Source of the DNA: Spiro-02 sp964465155
Lineage (GTDB): Bacteria > Spirochaetota > Spirochaetia > Sphaerochaetales > Sphaerochaetaceae
Length of the DNA: 64,000 bases
Assembly: GCA_964465155.1 (NCBI GenBank)
Contig: CAYXIH010000003.1
Span: 1 to 64,000, forward strand
Reading direction: 5' to 3'
Shown one piece after another: positions 26,195-35,173 of the stretch; the stretch's first letter is position 1; every line of letters starts with the position of its first letter. The translations under genes and the position numbers were made by a program. The notes below the pieces were generated by a model. The model was given only the letters and a program-made list of their open reading frames with translations, was not told the DNA's origin and made no database searches.

Positions 26195-28096
26195 ATGATT
26201 AGGATCCTTGTAATTGTGCCATACAAAGAGCTCCACAAGCTCATTGATACCGCTATTTCCCAAGCCGACACCACCGGCATGGATATAACCACCACCCATA
26301 TTTTCGGAACAGACCTGCATGCGGTTGAACCCCTTGATGCATACGATATCATTGTAGCTCGCGGTTTGACCTGCGATGCTATTGGGAAGTTGCATCCCAA
26401 GCTGCACCTCATTGAGTTCAATATCAGTTCCAGTGACCTCATTTCTGCCTTGTGGGCAAGCAAGCATGACTATGGTCCCCGACCTGTTGCCATCTTGGTG
26501 GTAGATGGAGGGATCTGCAATCCAAAGGAATTGGAGGACTTGGTGGGGATGCCGATCAAGTTGGTGCAGGTCTCGCAGGAGCAGGATGCCGTGCTTGCAA
26601 TCGAGCGGCTTTCCCGGGAGGGGAGCGAGGTCTTCATTGGTGGTCTGACGGTATGCAGGGCCTGTGAGGAACGGGGATTGCCAGCGGTCCATATCAAGAC
26701 TGGTACTGAAGCGGCTGTCAGGGCGATAACCGAGGCAATCAACGCTGCAAGGGTGCTCAATAGGGAACGGACGAAGTCCAATTTGCTTGCGACCGTCCTC
26801 AACAATACGCGTGACGCCATGATAGCGGTATCATCCGCTGGCGATGTGATGGCATCCAATATTGCTGCGAACCATTTGTTTGGGAGAACCATGCTTCAGG
26901 GCAGTAGCGTCCAGCATTTCTATCCCGATGCCCAATGGATGTCCACCATGGATACAGGTGTTGAGCTTGAGATCATCCAGGAGGTCAATGGGGTACAGAT
27001 GCTTGTCAGCCAAGTCCCGATCCTCGTAGACAGCCAAAGCGTAGGTGTCCTCATCACCTTGCAGAATATCGAGCAACTGCGCGAAACTGAGCATAAGATC
27101 AGGACGGAGCTCCATAAGAAAGGGTTGGGGGCAAAATATCATTTCTCCAACATCCTGTGTGAAGATCCCCATATGCGGTCGCTGATCATGAAGTCTTTGC
27201 GTTATAGCCAAGTAGATGGGAATGTATTCATCATTGGGGAGACAGGTACCGGCAAGGAGTTGTTCGCCCAGAGCATCCACAACGCAAGCAAGCGCAGCGA
27301 CCAGCCATTTGTTGCAGTCAACTGCGCTGCTTTGCCCGAGCAATTGCTCGAAAGCGAGTTGTTCGGCTATACCGACGGAGCCTTTAGCGGAGCAGCCAAG
27401 GGGGGCAAGCAGGGGTTGTTCGAACTAGCCCACAAGGGGACGATTTTCCTGGACGAGATAGGGGAGATGCCATTGCGTCTCCAGGCAAAGATCCTTCGTG
27501 TGCTGCAGGAGCATGAAATACGCAAGATCGGTGGAGACCAGGTTGTGCCTGTTGATGTTCGCGTCATCAGTGCAACAAACATCAATATCAACGAGCAACT
27601 ACGCAATGGGACCTTCCGGTCTGACTTGTTTTACCGTATCAACCTGTTGTCCATTGCAATCCCCCCCTTGAGGGAACGGCAACGTGACATCGGTATTATT
27701 TTCCGTCATTTCATTACCTATTACAGCAATCGGTTCGGCCAACGGATACCACGTGTCACAGAGGGTGCTGTCAGGGCTCTCGAGCAATATAGCTGGCCTG
27801 GGAATATCCGTGAGCTCCGTAATTGTGCGGAGCGGATGGTTGTCCTGGACGCCAGGAGCACCATCGATGAACAGGATATCATGGATTCTGAGCTAGGAGA
27901 TTATTTCTTGGGGCACCAGAATTCAGCTGTGACAGCCAGTCATGCTGTCGCTTCTGGCGAGGCATGGAACAAGATGGACCCAGGCAAACTGCATGAGCAG
28001 TTCATCCGCAGCAACATGAGCCGCGAGGCATTTTGCAGCATGACAGGTATCAGCAGGACAACCCTCTGGAGGAAATTTGCCTCCATTGGAAAGTGA
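26195..28096 (+). CDS. PrpR-like sigma-54-dependent transcriptional activator
   Basis: The 633-residue protein has an N-terminal PrpR-type ligand-sensing domain (about 1-175: LVIVPYKELHKLIDTAI and VQVSQEQDAVLAIERLSREGSEVFIGG), a PAS-like segment (about 195-300), an AAA+ domain with Walker A GETGTGKE near 348, GAFSGA near 395 and Walker B TIFLDEIGEMPL, and a C-terminal helix-turn-helix (SREAFCSMTGISRTTLWRKF). It opens promoters with sigma-54 RNA polymerase. The sigma-54 contact loop is GAFSGA rather than GAFTGA, a conservative change. AGGAG precedes the ATG. It probably activates the operon starting at 28378, whose -24/-12 promoter is visible; the ligand is unknown. Confidence 0.9.
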   Translation: MIRILVIVPYKELHKLIDTAISQADTTGMDITTTHIFGTDLHAVEPLDAYDIIVARGLTCDAIGKLHPKLHLIEFNISSSDLISALWASKHDYGPRPVAILVVDGGICNPKELEDLVGMPIKLVQVSQEQDAVLAIERLSREGSEVFIGGLTVCRACEERGLPAVHIKTGTEAAVRAITEAINAARVLNRERTKSNLLATVLNNTRDAMIAVSSAGDVMASNIAANHLFGRTMLQGSSVQHFYPDAQWMSTMDTGVELEIIQEVNGVQMLVSQVPILVDSQSVGVLITLQNIEQLRETEHKIRTELHKKGLGAKYHFSNILCEDPHMRSLIMKSLRYSQVDGNVFIIGETGTGKELFAQSIHNASKRSDQPFVAVNCAALPEQLLESELFGYTDGAFSGAAKGGKQGLFELAHKGTIFLDEIGEMPLRLQAKILRVLQEHEIRKIGGDQVVPVDVRVISATNININEQLRNGTFRSDLFYRINLLSIAIPPLRERQRDIGIIFRHFITYYSNRFGQRIPRVTEGAVRALEQYSWPGNIRELRNCAERMVVLDARSTIDEQDIMDSELGDYFLGHQNSAVTASHAVASGEAWNKMDPGKLHEQFIRSNMSREAFCSMTGISRTTLWRKFASIGK

Positions 28097-28100
28097 CAAA

Positions 28101-28178
28101 TTGAAATAAGATTTCAAAAAAGATGCATCTGATACCAAATGAAACATTATGATGAAACATTTGTCCCATATTTGAAAC
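28101..28178. promoter_or_regulatory. Candidate upstream activator sites
   Basis: TTGAAATAAGATTTCAA at 28101-28117 is a perfect inverted repeat. TGAAAC occurs at 28140, 28153 and 28173 in the same orientation, and GATACC at 28131. The same two elements make up the palindromes at 26142-26169. The sites lie about 140-210 bases before the -24 element, a usual distance for sigma-54 enhancer sites. Confidence 0.55.
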
Positions 28179-28314
28179 AACGATATGAATGTGGGACTGG
28201 ACATGCAACATCTCGCTCATACTTTTCTAATATTTTGTAATTGATATAATTGTGCTGAATTCTGCTGTAAATAAACAACAAAATATACCTCAAAAAACTA
28301 TCTTCCTTGAAATA

Positions 28315-28330
28315 TGGCATGGAACTTGCT
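28315..28330 (+). promoter_or_regulatory. Sigma-54 (-24/-12) promoter of the pdxA-TTT operon
   Basis: TGGCATGGAACTTGCT matches the sigma-54 consensus TGGCACG-N4-TTGCW except for one base. The GG at 28316-28317 and GC at 28328-28329 have the required 12-base offset. The predicted transcript starts near 28341, about 37 bases before the start codon. Confidence 0.8.
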
Positions 28331-28377
28331 TTGTCATGGCACGTAGGCTGAGTCCTACATGTGAAAAGGAGTGTTCC

Positions 28378-29379
28378 ATGGAGAGGAAGCCAGTACTTGG
28401 TATATTGCTCGGTGATGCCGGTGGCGTCGGGCCTGAAATAATAGTGAAATGTGCAGCAAGCCATTTTCTCGAGACCTCATGCAAGCCGGTGATAATTGGC
28501 GACCTGCGTGTCTTCCAACGGGCTGAGCAAGTAGTAGGCATGCACGTTCCCGTGCAGGTGATCAAGAACATTGCCGATGCGACATGGAAAGATGGCATCC
28601 CGTTCGTCGATTGCTTTGACCTAGACCCTTCTGAAGTTCCTTTTGGAAAGCTGTCCATCAAGAGCGGGAAAGCTTGCCTTGATATGCTGGAGCTTGCCGT
28701 GAAGCTGTACAAGGAAGGAAGCATCGAGGGATTCTGCTTTGCACCATTGAACAAGGCTGCCATGAAGGAAGCGGGGTGTCCCTTTGAGAGTGAGCACCAC
28801 CTGCTTGCTCATGAATTCAACCATACAGCACCATTTGGGGAGATAAACGTCCTTGGCAACCTGTGGACCACCAGGACGACAAGCCACATCCCTATCAGCG
28901 AAGTGAGCCAAAACCTGACAATCGAGAAGATCCTCAGGGCGATCACGTTGTGCAACGTCTCCCTGAAGAACAGCGGTATCGAACGCCCGCGCATTGCCCT
29001 TGCAGCTCTCAACCCACATTGTGGAGAGAATGGCATGTGTGGTAGGGAAGAAATTGACGTCATTGCTCCTGCCATCGAACAAGCACGAGCCTCCAATATC
29101 GAAGTATCCGGACCATATCCATCGGACATCACGTTCATCAAGGCTTTCAACGGAGAGTTCGACGGTGTCGTGACCATGTACCATGACCAAGGTCAGATTG
29201 CCCTGAAACTGAAGGGTTTCGACCAGGGAATCACCATTGCGGGAGGACTGCCAGCTCCAATCGTAACTTGTGCCCATGGGACCGCATACGACATAGCAGG
29301 TACCTCGAAGGTCAAGACAAGTGCCTTCGAGAACGCAGTGAAGATGGCCAGCCGGATGGCAAACCACCTCGCGAGCTGA
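28378..29379 (+). CDS. PdxA-family NAD-dependent dehydrogenase
   Basis: PdxA proteins oxidise and decarboxylate phosphorylated hydroxy acids. Besides the vitamin B6 enzyme, PdxA2 members act on 4-phospho-D-threonate and related sugar acids. The 333-residue protein has GDAGGVGPEI near the N-terminus and the three metal-binding histidines at about 170, 214 and 269 (TSHIP, NPHCGENG, YHDQG), corresponding to the E. coli ligands. The ATG at 28378 has AAGGAG six bases upstream and lies behind the sigma-54 promoter. Its place ahead of a carboxylate transporter argues for catabolism rather than B6 synthesis. No DUF1537 kinase, the usual partner of PdxA2, is in the window. Confidence 0.85.
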   Translation: MERKPVLGILLGDAGGVGPEIIVKCAASHFLETSCKPVIIGDLRVFQRAEQVVGMHVPVQVIKNIADATWKDGIPFVDCFDLDPSEVPFGKLSIKSGKACLDMLELAVKLYKEGSIEGFCFAPLNKAAMKEAGCPFESEHHLLAHEFNHTAPFGEINVLGNLWTTRTTSHIPISEVSQNLTIEKILRAITLCNVSLKNSGIERPRIALAALNPHCGENGMCGREEIDVIAPAIEQARASNIEVSGPYPSDITFIKAFNGEFDGVVTMYHDQGQIALKLKGFDQGITIAGGLPAPIVTCAHGTAYDIAGTSKVKTSAFENAVKMASRMANHLAS

Positions 29380-29393
29380 ACCGGAGGAAGAGA

Positions 29394-29861
29394 ATGGAAG
29401 AGAAGAAACGCTTTGCGTTCAATGCGAAGATACTGATACCAATCATCACGCTGATCATCAGTATCGTTTTCATCGGGCTTGGCTTGGTAAAATATGGGTT
29501 CTGGAATTCCATGAAGGGACCGATGCCTGGCTTTTTCCCAACGATCATCGGGGTAGGGTTGTTCGCAGTGAGCATCCTGGCCCTGATCGGGTCCTTTGGT
29601 GAGAAAACACCCGTCTTCCCCGTGGAGAACTGGTTTGTACCCCTTGGGTTCCTCGCCATGGTAGCAGCTTCGTATGTCGTGGGGATGATCCCTGCAATTG
29701 CCATATACGTCGTGGTTTGGCTCAAATGGTATGAAAAATGTAATTGGAAGACCACGCTGATTGCGCTTGCAATAGTGATGGCCATAGTAGTCGGCGCTTT
29801 CGCCATGTGGTTGAAGATAGATTTCCCCAAGGGGATCATCTACAACCTGATCTTCGGGTAA
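29394..29861 (+). CDS. tctB: Tripartite tricarboxylate transporter small membrane subunit TctB
   Basis: TctB is the small, four-helix subunit of TTT-type secondary transporters. The 155-residue protein has helices near residues 12-32, 44-63, 78-100 and 115-133, and the typical early segment FWNSMKGPMPGFFPTIIGVGL. GGAGG stands before the ATG at 29394, fifteen bases after the pdxA-like gene. It works with TctA and the periplasmic TctC that follow. Confidence 0.88.
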   Translation: MEEKKRFAFNAKILIPIITLIISIVFIGLGLVKYGFWNSMKGPMPGFFPTIIGVGLFAVSILALIGSFGEKTPVFPVENWFVPLGFLAMVAASYVVGMIPAIAIYVVVWLKWYEKCNWKTTLIALAIVMAIVVGAFAMWLKIDFPKGIIYNLIFG

Positions 29862-29871
29862 GGGGGACATC

Positions 29872-31401
29872 ATGGAAAACATTCAAATGCTGCTGCAGGG
29901 GTTTGCCGTTGTGTTCACCATGCAGAACGTTGGAGCTTGTCTCCTGGGTGCCGTGCTGGGACTGGTCGTCGGAGCCATGCCTGGAATCGGATCGCTCGCA
30001 GGCGTCGCCTTGCTGCTGCCGCTGACATATAAGTTCAATCCTACTACAGCAATCATTATGTTGGGTGCCTTGTACTATTCCAACATGTATGGTGGCTCTT
30101 TCAGCGCCATCCTGCTGAATATCCCTGGTGACAGCCCCGCGGTCATGACGACCCTCGACGGGTATCCTATGGCAACCAAGCGCAACCGCCCAGGACAGGC
30201 ATTGTTCACAGCCAACATGGCATCGTTCATCGGTGGAACCATTGGTATGATCATCCTGACGTTCATGGGTCCTGCTCTGGCTGACATTGGGCTGAAGTTT
30301 GGTCCTGCGGAGATGACTGCATTGTTGCTGGTAGCCATGACTTCGATCGGCTGGCTCATCGGAGGTAATCCTACAAAAGGCATCGTGCTGACCTTCTTGG
30401 GCATCCTGATCGCAACCATGGGAATGGACTCCCAGACAGGTTCTCCTCGGTTTGACTTCGGAAGCATCTATCTGCTTGGGGGCATCCCGTTCACCCCGTT
30501 TGTCATTGGTACTGTTGGCTTCGCGCAGGTGCTGAGGTTGATGGAGGAGCGCAACAAGAAGGTAGAGAGCAAGATTACCCAGAAGCTCACCCTGCGCAAC
30601 TCGCTGCTGACAGGAAGCGACATCAAGAGACTGCTTCCCCCAGCCATCAGAAGTGGCTTCATGGGTACGTTTGTCGGCGTCCTTCCTGGCGCAGGCGCTA
30701 CGACGGGTGCATTCCTTGGCTATGCAATGCAGAAGGCATTCAAGAACAAGGAGCCCCTTGGAAGCGGTGCAATTGAAGGAATAGCTGCATGTGAGTCCGC
30801 CAACAATGCAGCCGCAGCAGGTGCATTTGCACCGTTGCTTGCATTGGGTATCCCTGGATCGGGGACAGGCGCAGTACTGCTTGGTGGCCTCATGATGTGG
30901 GGGCTCAACCCTGGCCCGCTGTTGTTCACCAACTCACCTGATTTCGCCTGGGGCTTGATCGCCTCCCTGTTCTTGGCAAACATCCTGACGCTTGCCATCG
31001 CAGTGGGAATCATTCCGTTCATGATCAAGATCCTGTCGGTTCCTGTGAAGGTGCTTATACCTATCATCACCGTAGTATGCCTGGTAGGTTCCTACAGCAC
31101 GACATACTCAATGTATGGAGTAGTGGTGATGTTCGTCTCCGGCATGGCCGGATATTGCCTGGAGAAATGTGGCTATAGCGTAGCCCCGATGCTTCTTGCG
31201 TTTGTCCTTGCCCCGCTGCTTGAGGACAACATGCGCAAGGCGTTCATCATCAGCCAAGGAAGCGTCAACATCTTCTTCCAGAAACCGATCGCCTGTTTCT
31301 TCATGATCGTGCTGCTGCTGGTCATCATGACCCCGATCGCACGTACAGTCATCAAGAAGATCCGCAACACAGCCTCAGGGAAAAACCCAGCGGCAAAATA
31401 A
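29872..31401 (+). CDS. tctA: Tripartite tricarboxylate transporter large membrane subunit TctA
   Basis: TctA is the large translocating subunit of TTT transporters. The 509-residue protein has about eleven to twelve membrane helices and the family motifs GAVLGLVVGAMPGIGSL, YSNMYGGSFSAILLNIPGD, GGNPTKGIVLTFLGI and ALGIPGSGTGAVLLGGLMMWGLNPGP. The complex drives uptake of citrate-like or other carboxylates with an ion gradient. It begins ten bases after tctB. Confidence 0.95.
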   Translation: MENIQMLLQGFAVVFTMQNVGACLLGAVLGLVVGAMPGIGSLAGVALLLPLTYKFNPTTAIIMLGALYYSNMYGGSFSAILLNIPGDSPAVMTTLDGYPMATKRNRPGQALFTANMASFIGGTIGMIILTFMGPALADIGLKFGPAEMTALLLVAMTSIGWLIGGNPTKGIVLTFLGILIATMGMDSQTGSPRFDFGSIYLLGGIPFTPFVIGTVGFAQVLRLMEERNKKVESKITQKLTLRNSLLTGSDIKRLLPPAIRSGFMGTFVGVLPGAGATTGAFLGYAMQKAFKNKEPLGSGAIEGIAACESANNAAAAGAFAPLLALGIPGSGTGAVLLGGLMMWGLNPGPLLFTNSPDFAWGLIASLFLANILTLAIAVGIIPFMIKILSVPVKVLIPIITVVCLVGSYSTTYSMYGVVVMFVSGMAGYCLEKCGYSVAPMLLAFVLAPLLEDNMRKAFIISQGSVNIFFQKPIACFFMIVLLLVIMTPIARTVIKKIRNTASGKNPAAK

Positions 31402-31454
31402 AAGAATGCAAGGTGGAGTATTCCACCAGCAGATACAAAAAAAGGAGTTTCGAA

Positions 31455-32444
31455 ATGAAAAAACTTACCATGGTCCTCCTGCTCGTCGCACTGGCTCTAC
31501 CCATGTTCGCTAACGGACAGGGAGAAGCAGCAGCAACCGTAGCCTTCGCACCGACACGTGACATCGAATGGACAGTCACCTCAAAGCCCGGTGGTGGTTC
31601 CGATATCTATACCCAGCAGATCAAGGACATCATGACCAAGAATGGCCTGGTCGGAAAGAATATCCTTGTCTCCTACGTCACTGACGGTGGCGGCGAAGTT
31701 GGACGCCTGCAGGTATCGCGCACAACCCCGGCTGACAAGGCAAACCATACCCTGCTGACATTCAACAGTGGCGACTTGATGCCGATGGTGCAGAATACTG
31801 CAAACCGCCTTGAGAACTTCACCCCGATCGCAGTCATGGCTGTCGACAAGCAGTTGCTGTTCATCGGAGAGAAGAGCAAGTACACCACATTCAACCAAGT
31901 GCTGGACGCGATCAAGAACGGTCAGCAGGTTGTTATCGCGGGCTCCAAGGGTGACGATATTGCAACCTATGAGGCGTTGCTCGCTGAGCTTGGCCTGAAC
32001 GAGAACCAGTTGGCATATATCACCAACGACTCCACCAGTGGTGCAATCACTTCCATCTTGGGTGGCCACGTCGACCTGTGCATGTCCAAGCCTGCTGCAG
32101 CTTCCCAGTATGTCGAGGCAGGCAAGCTCACTCCCGTGCTTGCATTGTCCACCACCAGATTCAGTGGAAAACTCGCAGATGCACCTACCCTGAGCGAAGT
32201 CGGAAACTACAAGAACGTTGAAGTTCCCGTATGGAGAGGCGTTGTTGGTCCAAAGGCAATGAGCGAGGAAGCTGCACGCTTCTATGCAGATGTCCTGGCA
32301 CAGGTTTCTGCTTCCGAACAGTGGCAGAATGACTACATCGCCAAGAATGGCCTGATCAGCCAGTTCATGGGATACGACGAAGCAAACGCGTTCATGTCTC
32401 AGTTCCAGGCAGACTACCTGAAGAAACTTGGGAAGACCAAATAA
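31455..32444 (+). CDS. tctC: TTT transporter substrate-binding protein TctC
   Basis: TctC/Bug proteins bind carboxylates in the periplasm and pass them to TctAB. The 329-residue protein has a signal peptide (MKKLTMVLLLVALALPMFANG), then the family's opening IEWTVTSKPGGGSDIYTQQI, and a late EVPVWRGVVGPKAMS motif. No lipobox cysteine is visible, so it is probably soluble in the periplasm. The ATG at 31455 has AAAGGAG upstream. A perfect hairpin lies just after the gene and may protect the 3' end of an abundant transcript. Confidence 0.92.
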   Translation: MKKLTMVLLLVALALPMFANGQGEAAATVAFAPTRDIEWTVTSKPGGGSDIYTQQIKDIMTKNGLVGKNILVSYVTDGGGEVGRLQVSRTTPADKANHTLLTFNSGDLMPMVQNTANRLENFTPIAVMAVDKQLLFIGEKSKYTTFNQVLDAIKNGQQVVIAGSKGDDIATYEALLAELGLNENQLAYITNDSTSGAITSILGGHVDLCMSKPAAASQYVEAGKLTPVLALSTTRFSGKLADAPTLSEVGNYKNVEVPVWRGVVGPKAMSEEAARFYADVLAQVSASEQWQNDYIAKNGLISQFMGYDEANAFMSQFQADYLKKLGKTK

Positions 32445-32460
32445 CTTGCTAGATTGAGGA

Positions 32461-32482
32461 AGGGACGGCGCATGCCGTCCCT
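32461..32482 (+). repeat. Hairpin without U-tract between tctC and the racemase-like gene
   Basis: AGGGACGGC, loop GCAT, GCCGTCCCT forms a perfect nine-pair stem. The following bases (ATTCCCTTG) are not a T run, so it is more likely an mRNA processing or stabilising element, or a weak terminator that lowers expression of the enzyme genes relative to tctC. Confidence 0.6.
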
Positions 32483-32526
32483 ATTCCCTTGTACAGGGAT
32501 AAACTGTCCCTATCGCGGAGAAATCC

Positions 32527-33177
32527 ATGAAACGAATAATACTGGTGCATACAGTGAGGAGCGTACTTGATTCTTTTGGGGATCAGCTCAAGGAAAATTT
32601 GCCCGATGTGCTCATCGACAACATGCTCGATGAGTTTCTTGTCACCGATGCAACCAGAAAAGGTTTATTCTCTCCTGCCAACAGGAAACGGTTGGAATTG
32701 GTGCTTGCCGCCGCAGACTTGGCCAATCCTGACTTGATTGTCGTGACATGTTCATCACTGACTCCCTATGTGCATGAGCTGCAAGATATTCTGAAAGCTC
32801 CTGTAGTCTGCATAGATGATGCCATGACACGCCAGGCTGTGCTCGCAGGACCCCGGATCCATGTCCTTGCTACTGCCCCTACGACAGTAGGTCCCACTGT
32901 GCAGAAGATCAAGGATGATGCACTGTCCATGGGCAAAGAAGTGCAAGTTGAATATACCTTGTGCGAGGATGCAATCAATGCGCTGCGCAAGGGTGACAAA
33001 CAGCGGCATGATGATCTGGTGCTGGTCATGGCATCCCACGTCGGGGCCTGTGACGTCATAGTACTTGCGCAAGCCTCGATGTCCCACCTCCAGGCTGCCG
33101 TCCAGACCGTGGCTGGGTATCCCGTGCTCGCCTCTGTCCCGTCCTGCATTGAATCGATCAGGAGGCAATTATCATGA
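32527..33177 (+). CDS. Asp/Glu/hydantoin racemase-family protein
   Basis: The 216-residue protein has the two-domain racemase fold of the Asp/Glu/hydantoin racemase family: VTCSSLTPYVHEL carries the first active-site cysteine, and the second half has LAQASMSHLQ where the second cysteine is normally found. With only one of two catalytic cysteines it may not racemise by the classical two-base mechanism; lyase or isomerase members of the family (for example maleate isomerase-like) are alternatives. It overlaps the TIM-barrel gene by four bases, so the products probably act in the same pathway. Confidence 0.75.
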   Translation: MKRIILVHTVRSVLDSFGDQLKENLPDVLIDNMLDEFLVTDATRKGLFSPANRKRLELVLAAADLANPDLIVVTCSSLTPYVHELQDILKAPVVCIDDAMTRQAVLAGPRIHVLATAPTTVGPTVQKIKDDALSMGKEVQVEYTLCEDAINALRKGDKQRHDDLVLVMASHVGACDVIVLAQASMSHLQAAVQTVAGYPVLASVPSCIESIRRQLS

Positions 33178-34085
33178 CGACCGACATCCATGACTACTGC
33201 AGGCTGGGGATCGTCCATTCGATGGCCTTCCCCCAGGCTGCCAAGAGCCCGGAGAACTATATGGAATCTCTGATGCATCTGCTTCGTGACCCGTATTTCG
33301 ATGTAGTAGAGATAGGGCATGTCCCGTTCGATTCCATCCAGCAGCAGGTTGTACAAGCCATCAGGTGCGCCCATATGGAACTGACCTATAGTGCACATGG
33401 ATGGCTCTTTTTGTCAGGCCTGAACATCAATTCCCTGGATGAGAACGAACGAAGGAAGGCAGTGCGTCTGTTGTATGGTGCGGTTGACGAAGCCTATGCA
33501 ATGGGCGCGTCTGACTTCCAGTTCCTCTCGCGTGGCTGGGACATGGAGCACCGCCCCCAATACCTACAGGCGTTGGTGAAATCTACCGTAGAGCTATGCA
33601 AATATGCAGAAAAGCAGGGCAACATGCCTGTATGCCTGGAGATCTTCGACCATGACATCGACAAGAAGTCACTCATCGGACCGGCATATCTGGCCAAGGA
33701 GTACGTGCAGTTGGTCAATGAGCAATGCGACAACTTTGGTCTGATGGTGGACTGCAGCCATATCCCGATGATCGGGGAGACCATTGATGAGGCATTGGAC
33801 CCGATAGCCCCGTATGTCGTGCATGCCCACATGGGCAACACCCTCATCAGTGACCCCAGCCATCCCTCCTATGGGGACATGCACCCGCGCTTTGGGTTCC
33901 CCCAAGGTGAGAACGACACCCAGTACTTGGCCCAATACCTGCGCAAGCTGCTGGATATCGGGTACTTGGACACCAACACGCGTCCGATCCTCAGCTTCGA
34001 GGTCAAGCCCCAAGGCGATGAGGATCCCCTTGTTGTGATCGCCAATGCAAAGAGGACCCTCCGCGATGCGTGGCGCTTGGTCTAG
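33174..34085 (+). CDS. Xylose isomerase-like TIM-barrel protein
   Basis: The 303-residue protein matches the AP-endonuclease-2/xylose isomerase-like TIM barrel family of sugar isomerases and epimerases. Probable divalent-metal ligands are Glu in VCLEIFDHD, Asp and His in MVDCSHIPM, His in VVHAHMGNT and Glu in ILSFEVKPQ. It likely isomerises or epimerises a ketose or keto-acid intermediate in the cytoplasm. It is the last gene of the sigma-54 operon. Its TAG stop overlaps the TAG of the convergent DUF362 gene on the shared CTAG. Confidence 0.82.
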   Translation: MTTDIHDYCRLGIVHSMAFPQAAKSPENYMESLMHLLRDPYFDVVEIGHVPFDSIQQQVVQAIRCAHMELTYSAHGWLFLSGLNINSLDENERRKAVRLLYGAVDEAYAMGASDFQFLSRGWDMEHRPQYLQALVKSTVELCKYAEKQGNMPVCLEIFDHDIDKKSLIGPAYLAKEYVQLVNEQCDNFGLMVDCSHIPMIGETIDEALDPIAPYVVHAHMGNTLISDPSHPSYGDMHPRFGFPQGENDTQYLAQYLRKLLDIGYLDTNTRPILSFEVKPQGDEDPLVVIANAKRTLRDAWRLV

Positions 34086-35173
34086 GCAAGGGAGTGCAGA
34101 TATTCAAGGATAGCTGCTTGTGTCGGTGGGCAACCACCGACGCCATGGCCATGGCCACAGGCGCAGGAACCGATTCCGACGTTTGGCGCTGCAACTGATG
34201 TTCCTTTGTATCCCTGTCCTATGGAGAACCTGCATTCTCCGAGTCGTTGGAGCTTTCCCTCCTTGTCCAGGGCATCAAGCGCACCATAGAGGTTTGCCAC
34301 GCAAGCACTGCACGCATGGTCCTCCTGGACATACTTGCGAAGCGACTGGACTTTCCCTTGGGAGAGGGCAGGGGATGGCCGCATTGCCTGGTCAAGGTCG
34401 ACGATGGTTGCAGCTTCTAAAGTTGCTGATCCCACTCCCATGTCTTGGGCATACCCGATATAGGGGACATCTGTAGTGGGGATTCGCATCAGCTTGCAGC
34501 CAAAGGAGTCCAAGAGGACGCTGTCGGTACCAATGAACATCCTGTCCTGCTGGACTGGGTTGCCACCCTCCTCGAAGTCAAGGTCGCCGCATATGCTGTC
34601 TACCACCACCAAGTCGGCATGGCGCACTGCATTGAGCGCCGCGATCGGGCGATGCAGGCCCCATGTGTGGAACTTTCTCTTGGAGGAATCGGAAAGGCAC
34701 CCCTTCATGTTCTTCAGTGCACAAGTCATCACCGTCTGGCAATGTCCCTTGAGGACAGGGACGCTGATGAGGAAGTCGCACTCCATGATGGTCTTGGATA
34801 CCTCGAATGTGAAGCCCCCGCGGGAGACCTGCACGTATTGGTCCTGCTTGATGTCCACCAAGGGAACGCCAAGTTCCTGTGAGATCGCATGGTAGCCGTT
34901 GACTGAGAACCCCCGTTGGGTGCTGTCACCGATCCATGCGCTCTCGGCGATCGTGATATTGGAATACCCGCGTTCCTGCAGGTACCTGATGATGGAGACC
35001 AATATCTGGGGATGGGTCGTCGCACCGGTGTCGGGGGTTACCGCCACGACGAGGTTCGGCTTGAGCACGATCTTGGAAGTCTGGCTGGGAATACGGGATG
35101 TGGCGTCGGCGGCCTGTAGGAGCGTTCGAGTCATGTGGTCGATGTCTGTACCGTGGACGATGTGTATGCTCAT
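34082..35173 (-). CDS. DUF362 domain protein with C-terminal cysteines
   Basis: The 363-residue protein opens with a DUF362 domain: KIVLKPNLVVAVTPDTGATTHPQIL, then TIAESAW, SVPVLKGH and TCALKNMKGCLSDSSKRKFH are family marks. The last third has CSAC near residue 289 and CACGHGHGVGGC near residue 338, which could hold an iron-sulfur cluster or another metal. DUF362 function is not established. It is translationally coupled to gntR upstream (ATGA overlap), so it is probably under that regulator's own promoter and linked to the same catabolism. Confidence 0.8.
   Translation of the reverse strand: MSIHIVHGTDIDHMTRTLLQAADATSRIPSQTSKIVLKPNLVVAVTPDTGATTHPQILVSIIRYLQERGYSNITIAESAWIGDSTQRGFSVNGYHAISQELGVPLVDIKQDQYVQVSRGGFTFEVSKTIMECDFLISVPVLKGHCQTVMTCALKNMKGCLSDSSKRKFHTWGLHRPIAALNAVRHADLVVVDSICGDLDFEEGGNPVQQDRMFIGTDSVLLDSFGCKLMRIPTTDVPYIGYAQDMGVGSATLEAATIVDLDQAMRPSPALSQGKVQSLRKYVQEDHACSACVANLYGALDALDKEGKLQRLGECRFSIGQGYKGTSVAAPNVGIGSCACGHGHGVGGCPPTQAAILEYLHSLA

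Larger units (their letters stand above)
28097..28377 (+). other. Upstream regulatory region of the pdxA-TTT operon
   Basis: This 281-base AT-rich stretch has no gene. It holds the repeated TGAAAC elements at 28101-28178, a long AT-rich segment at 28220-28310 suited to DNA bending, the -24/-12 promoter at 28315-28330 and the AAGGAG ribosome site at 28366-28371. Confidence 0.7.

Noticed and set aside
28335..28350. Second TGGCACG near the pdxA promoter
   Set aside because: The base pattern after it (TAGGCTGAG) lacks a TTGC at the -12 position, so it is not a second sigma-54 promoter.
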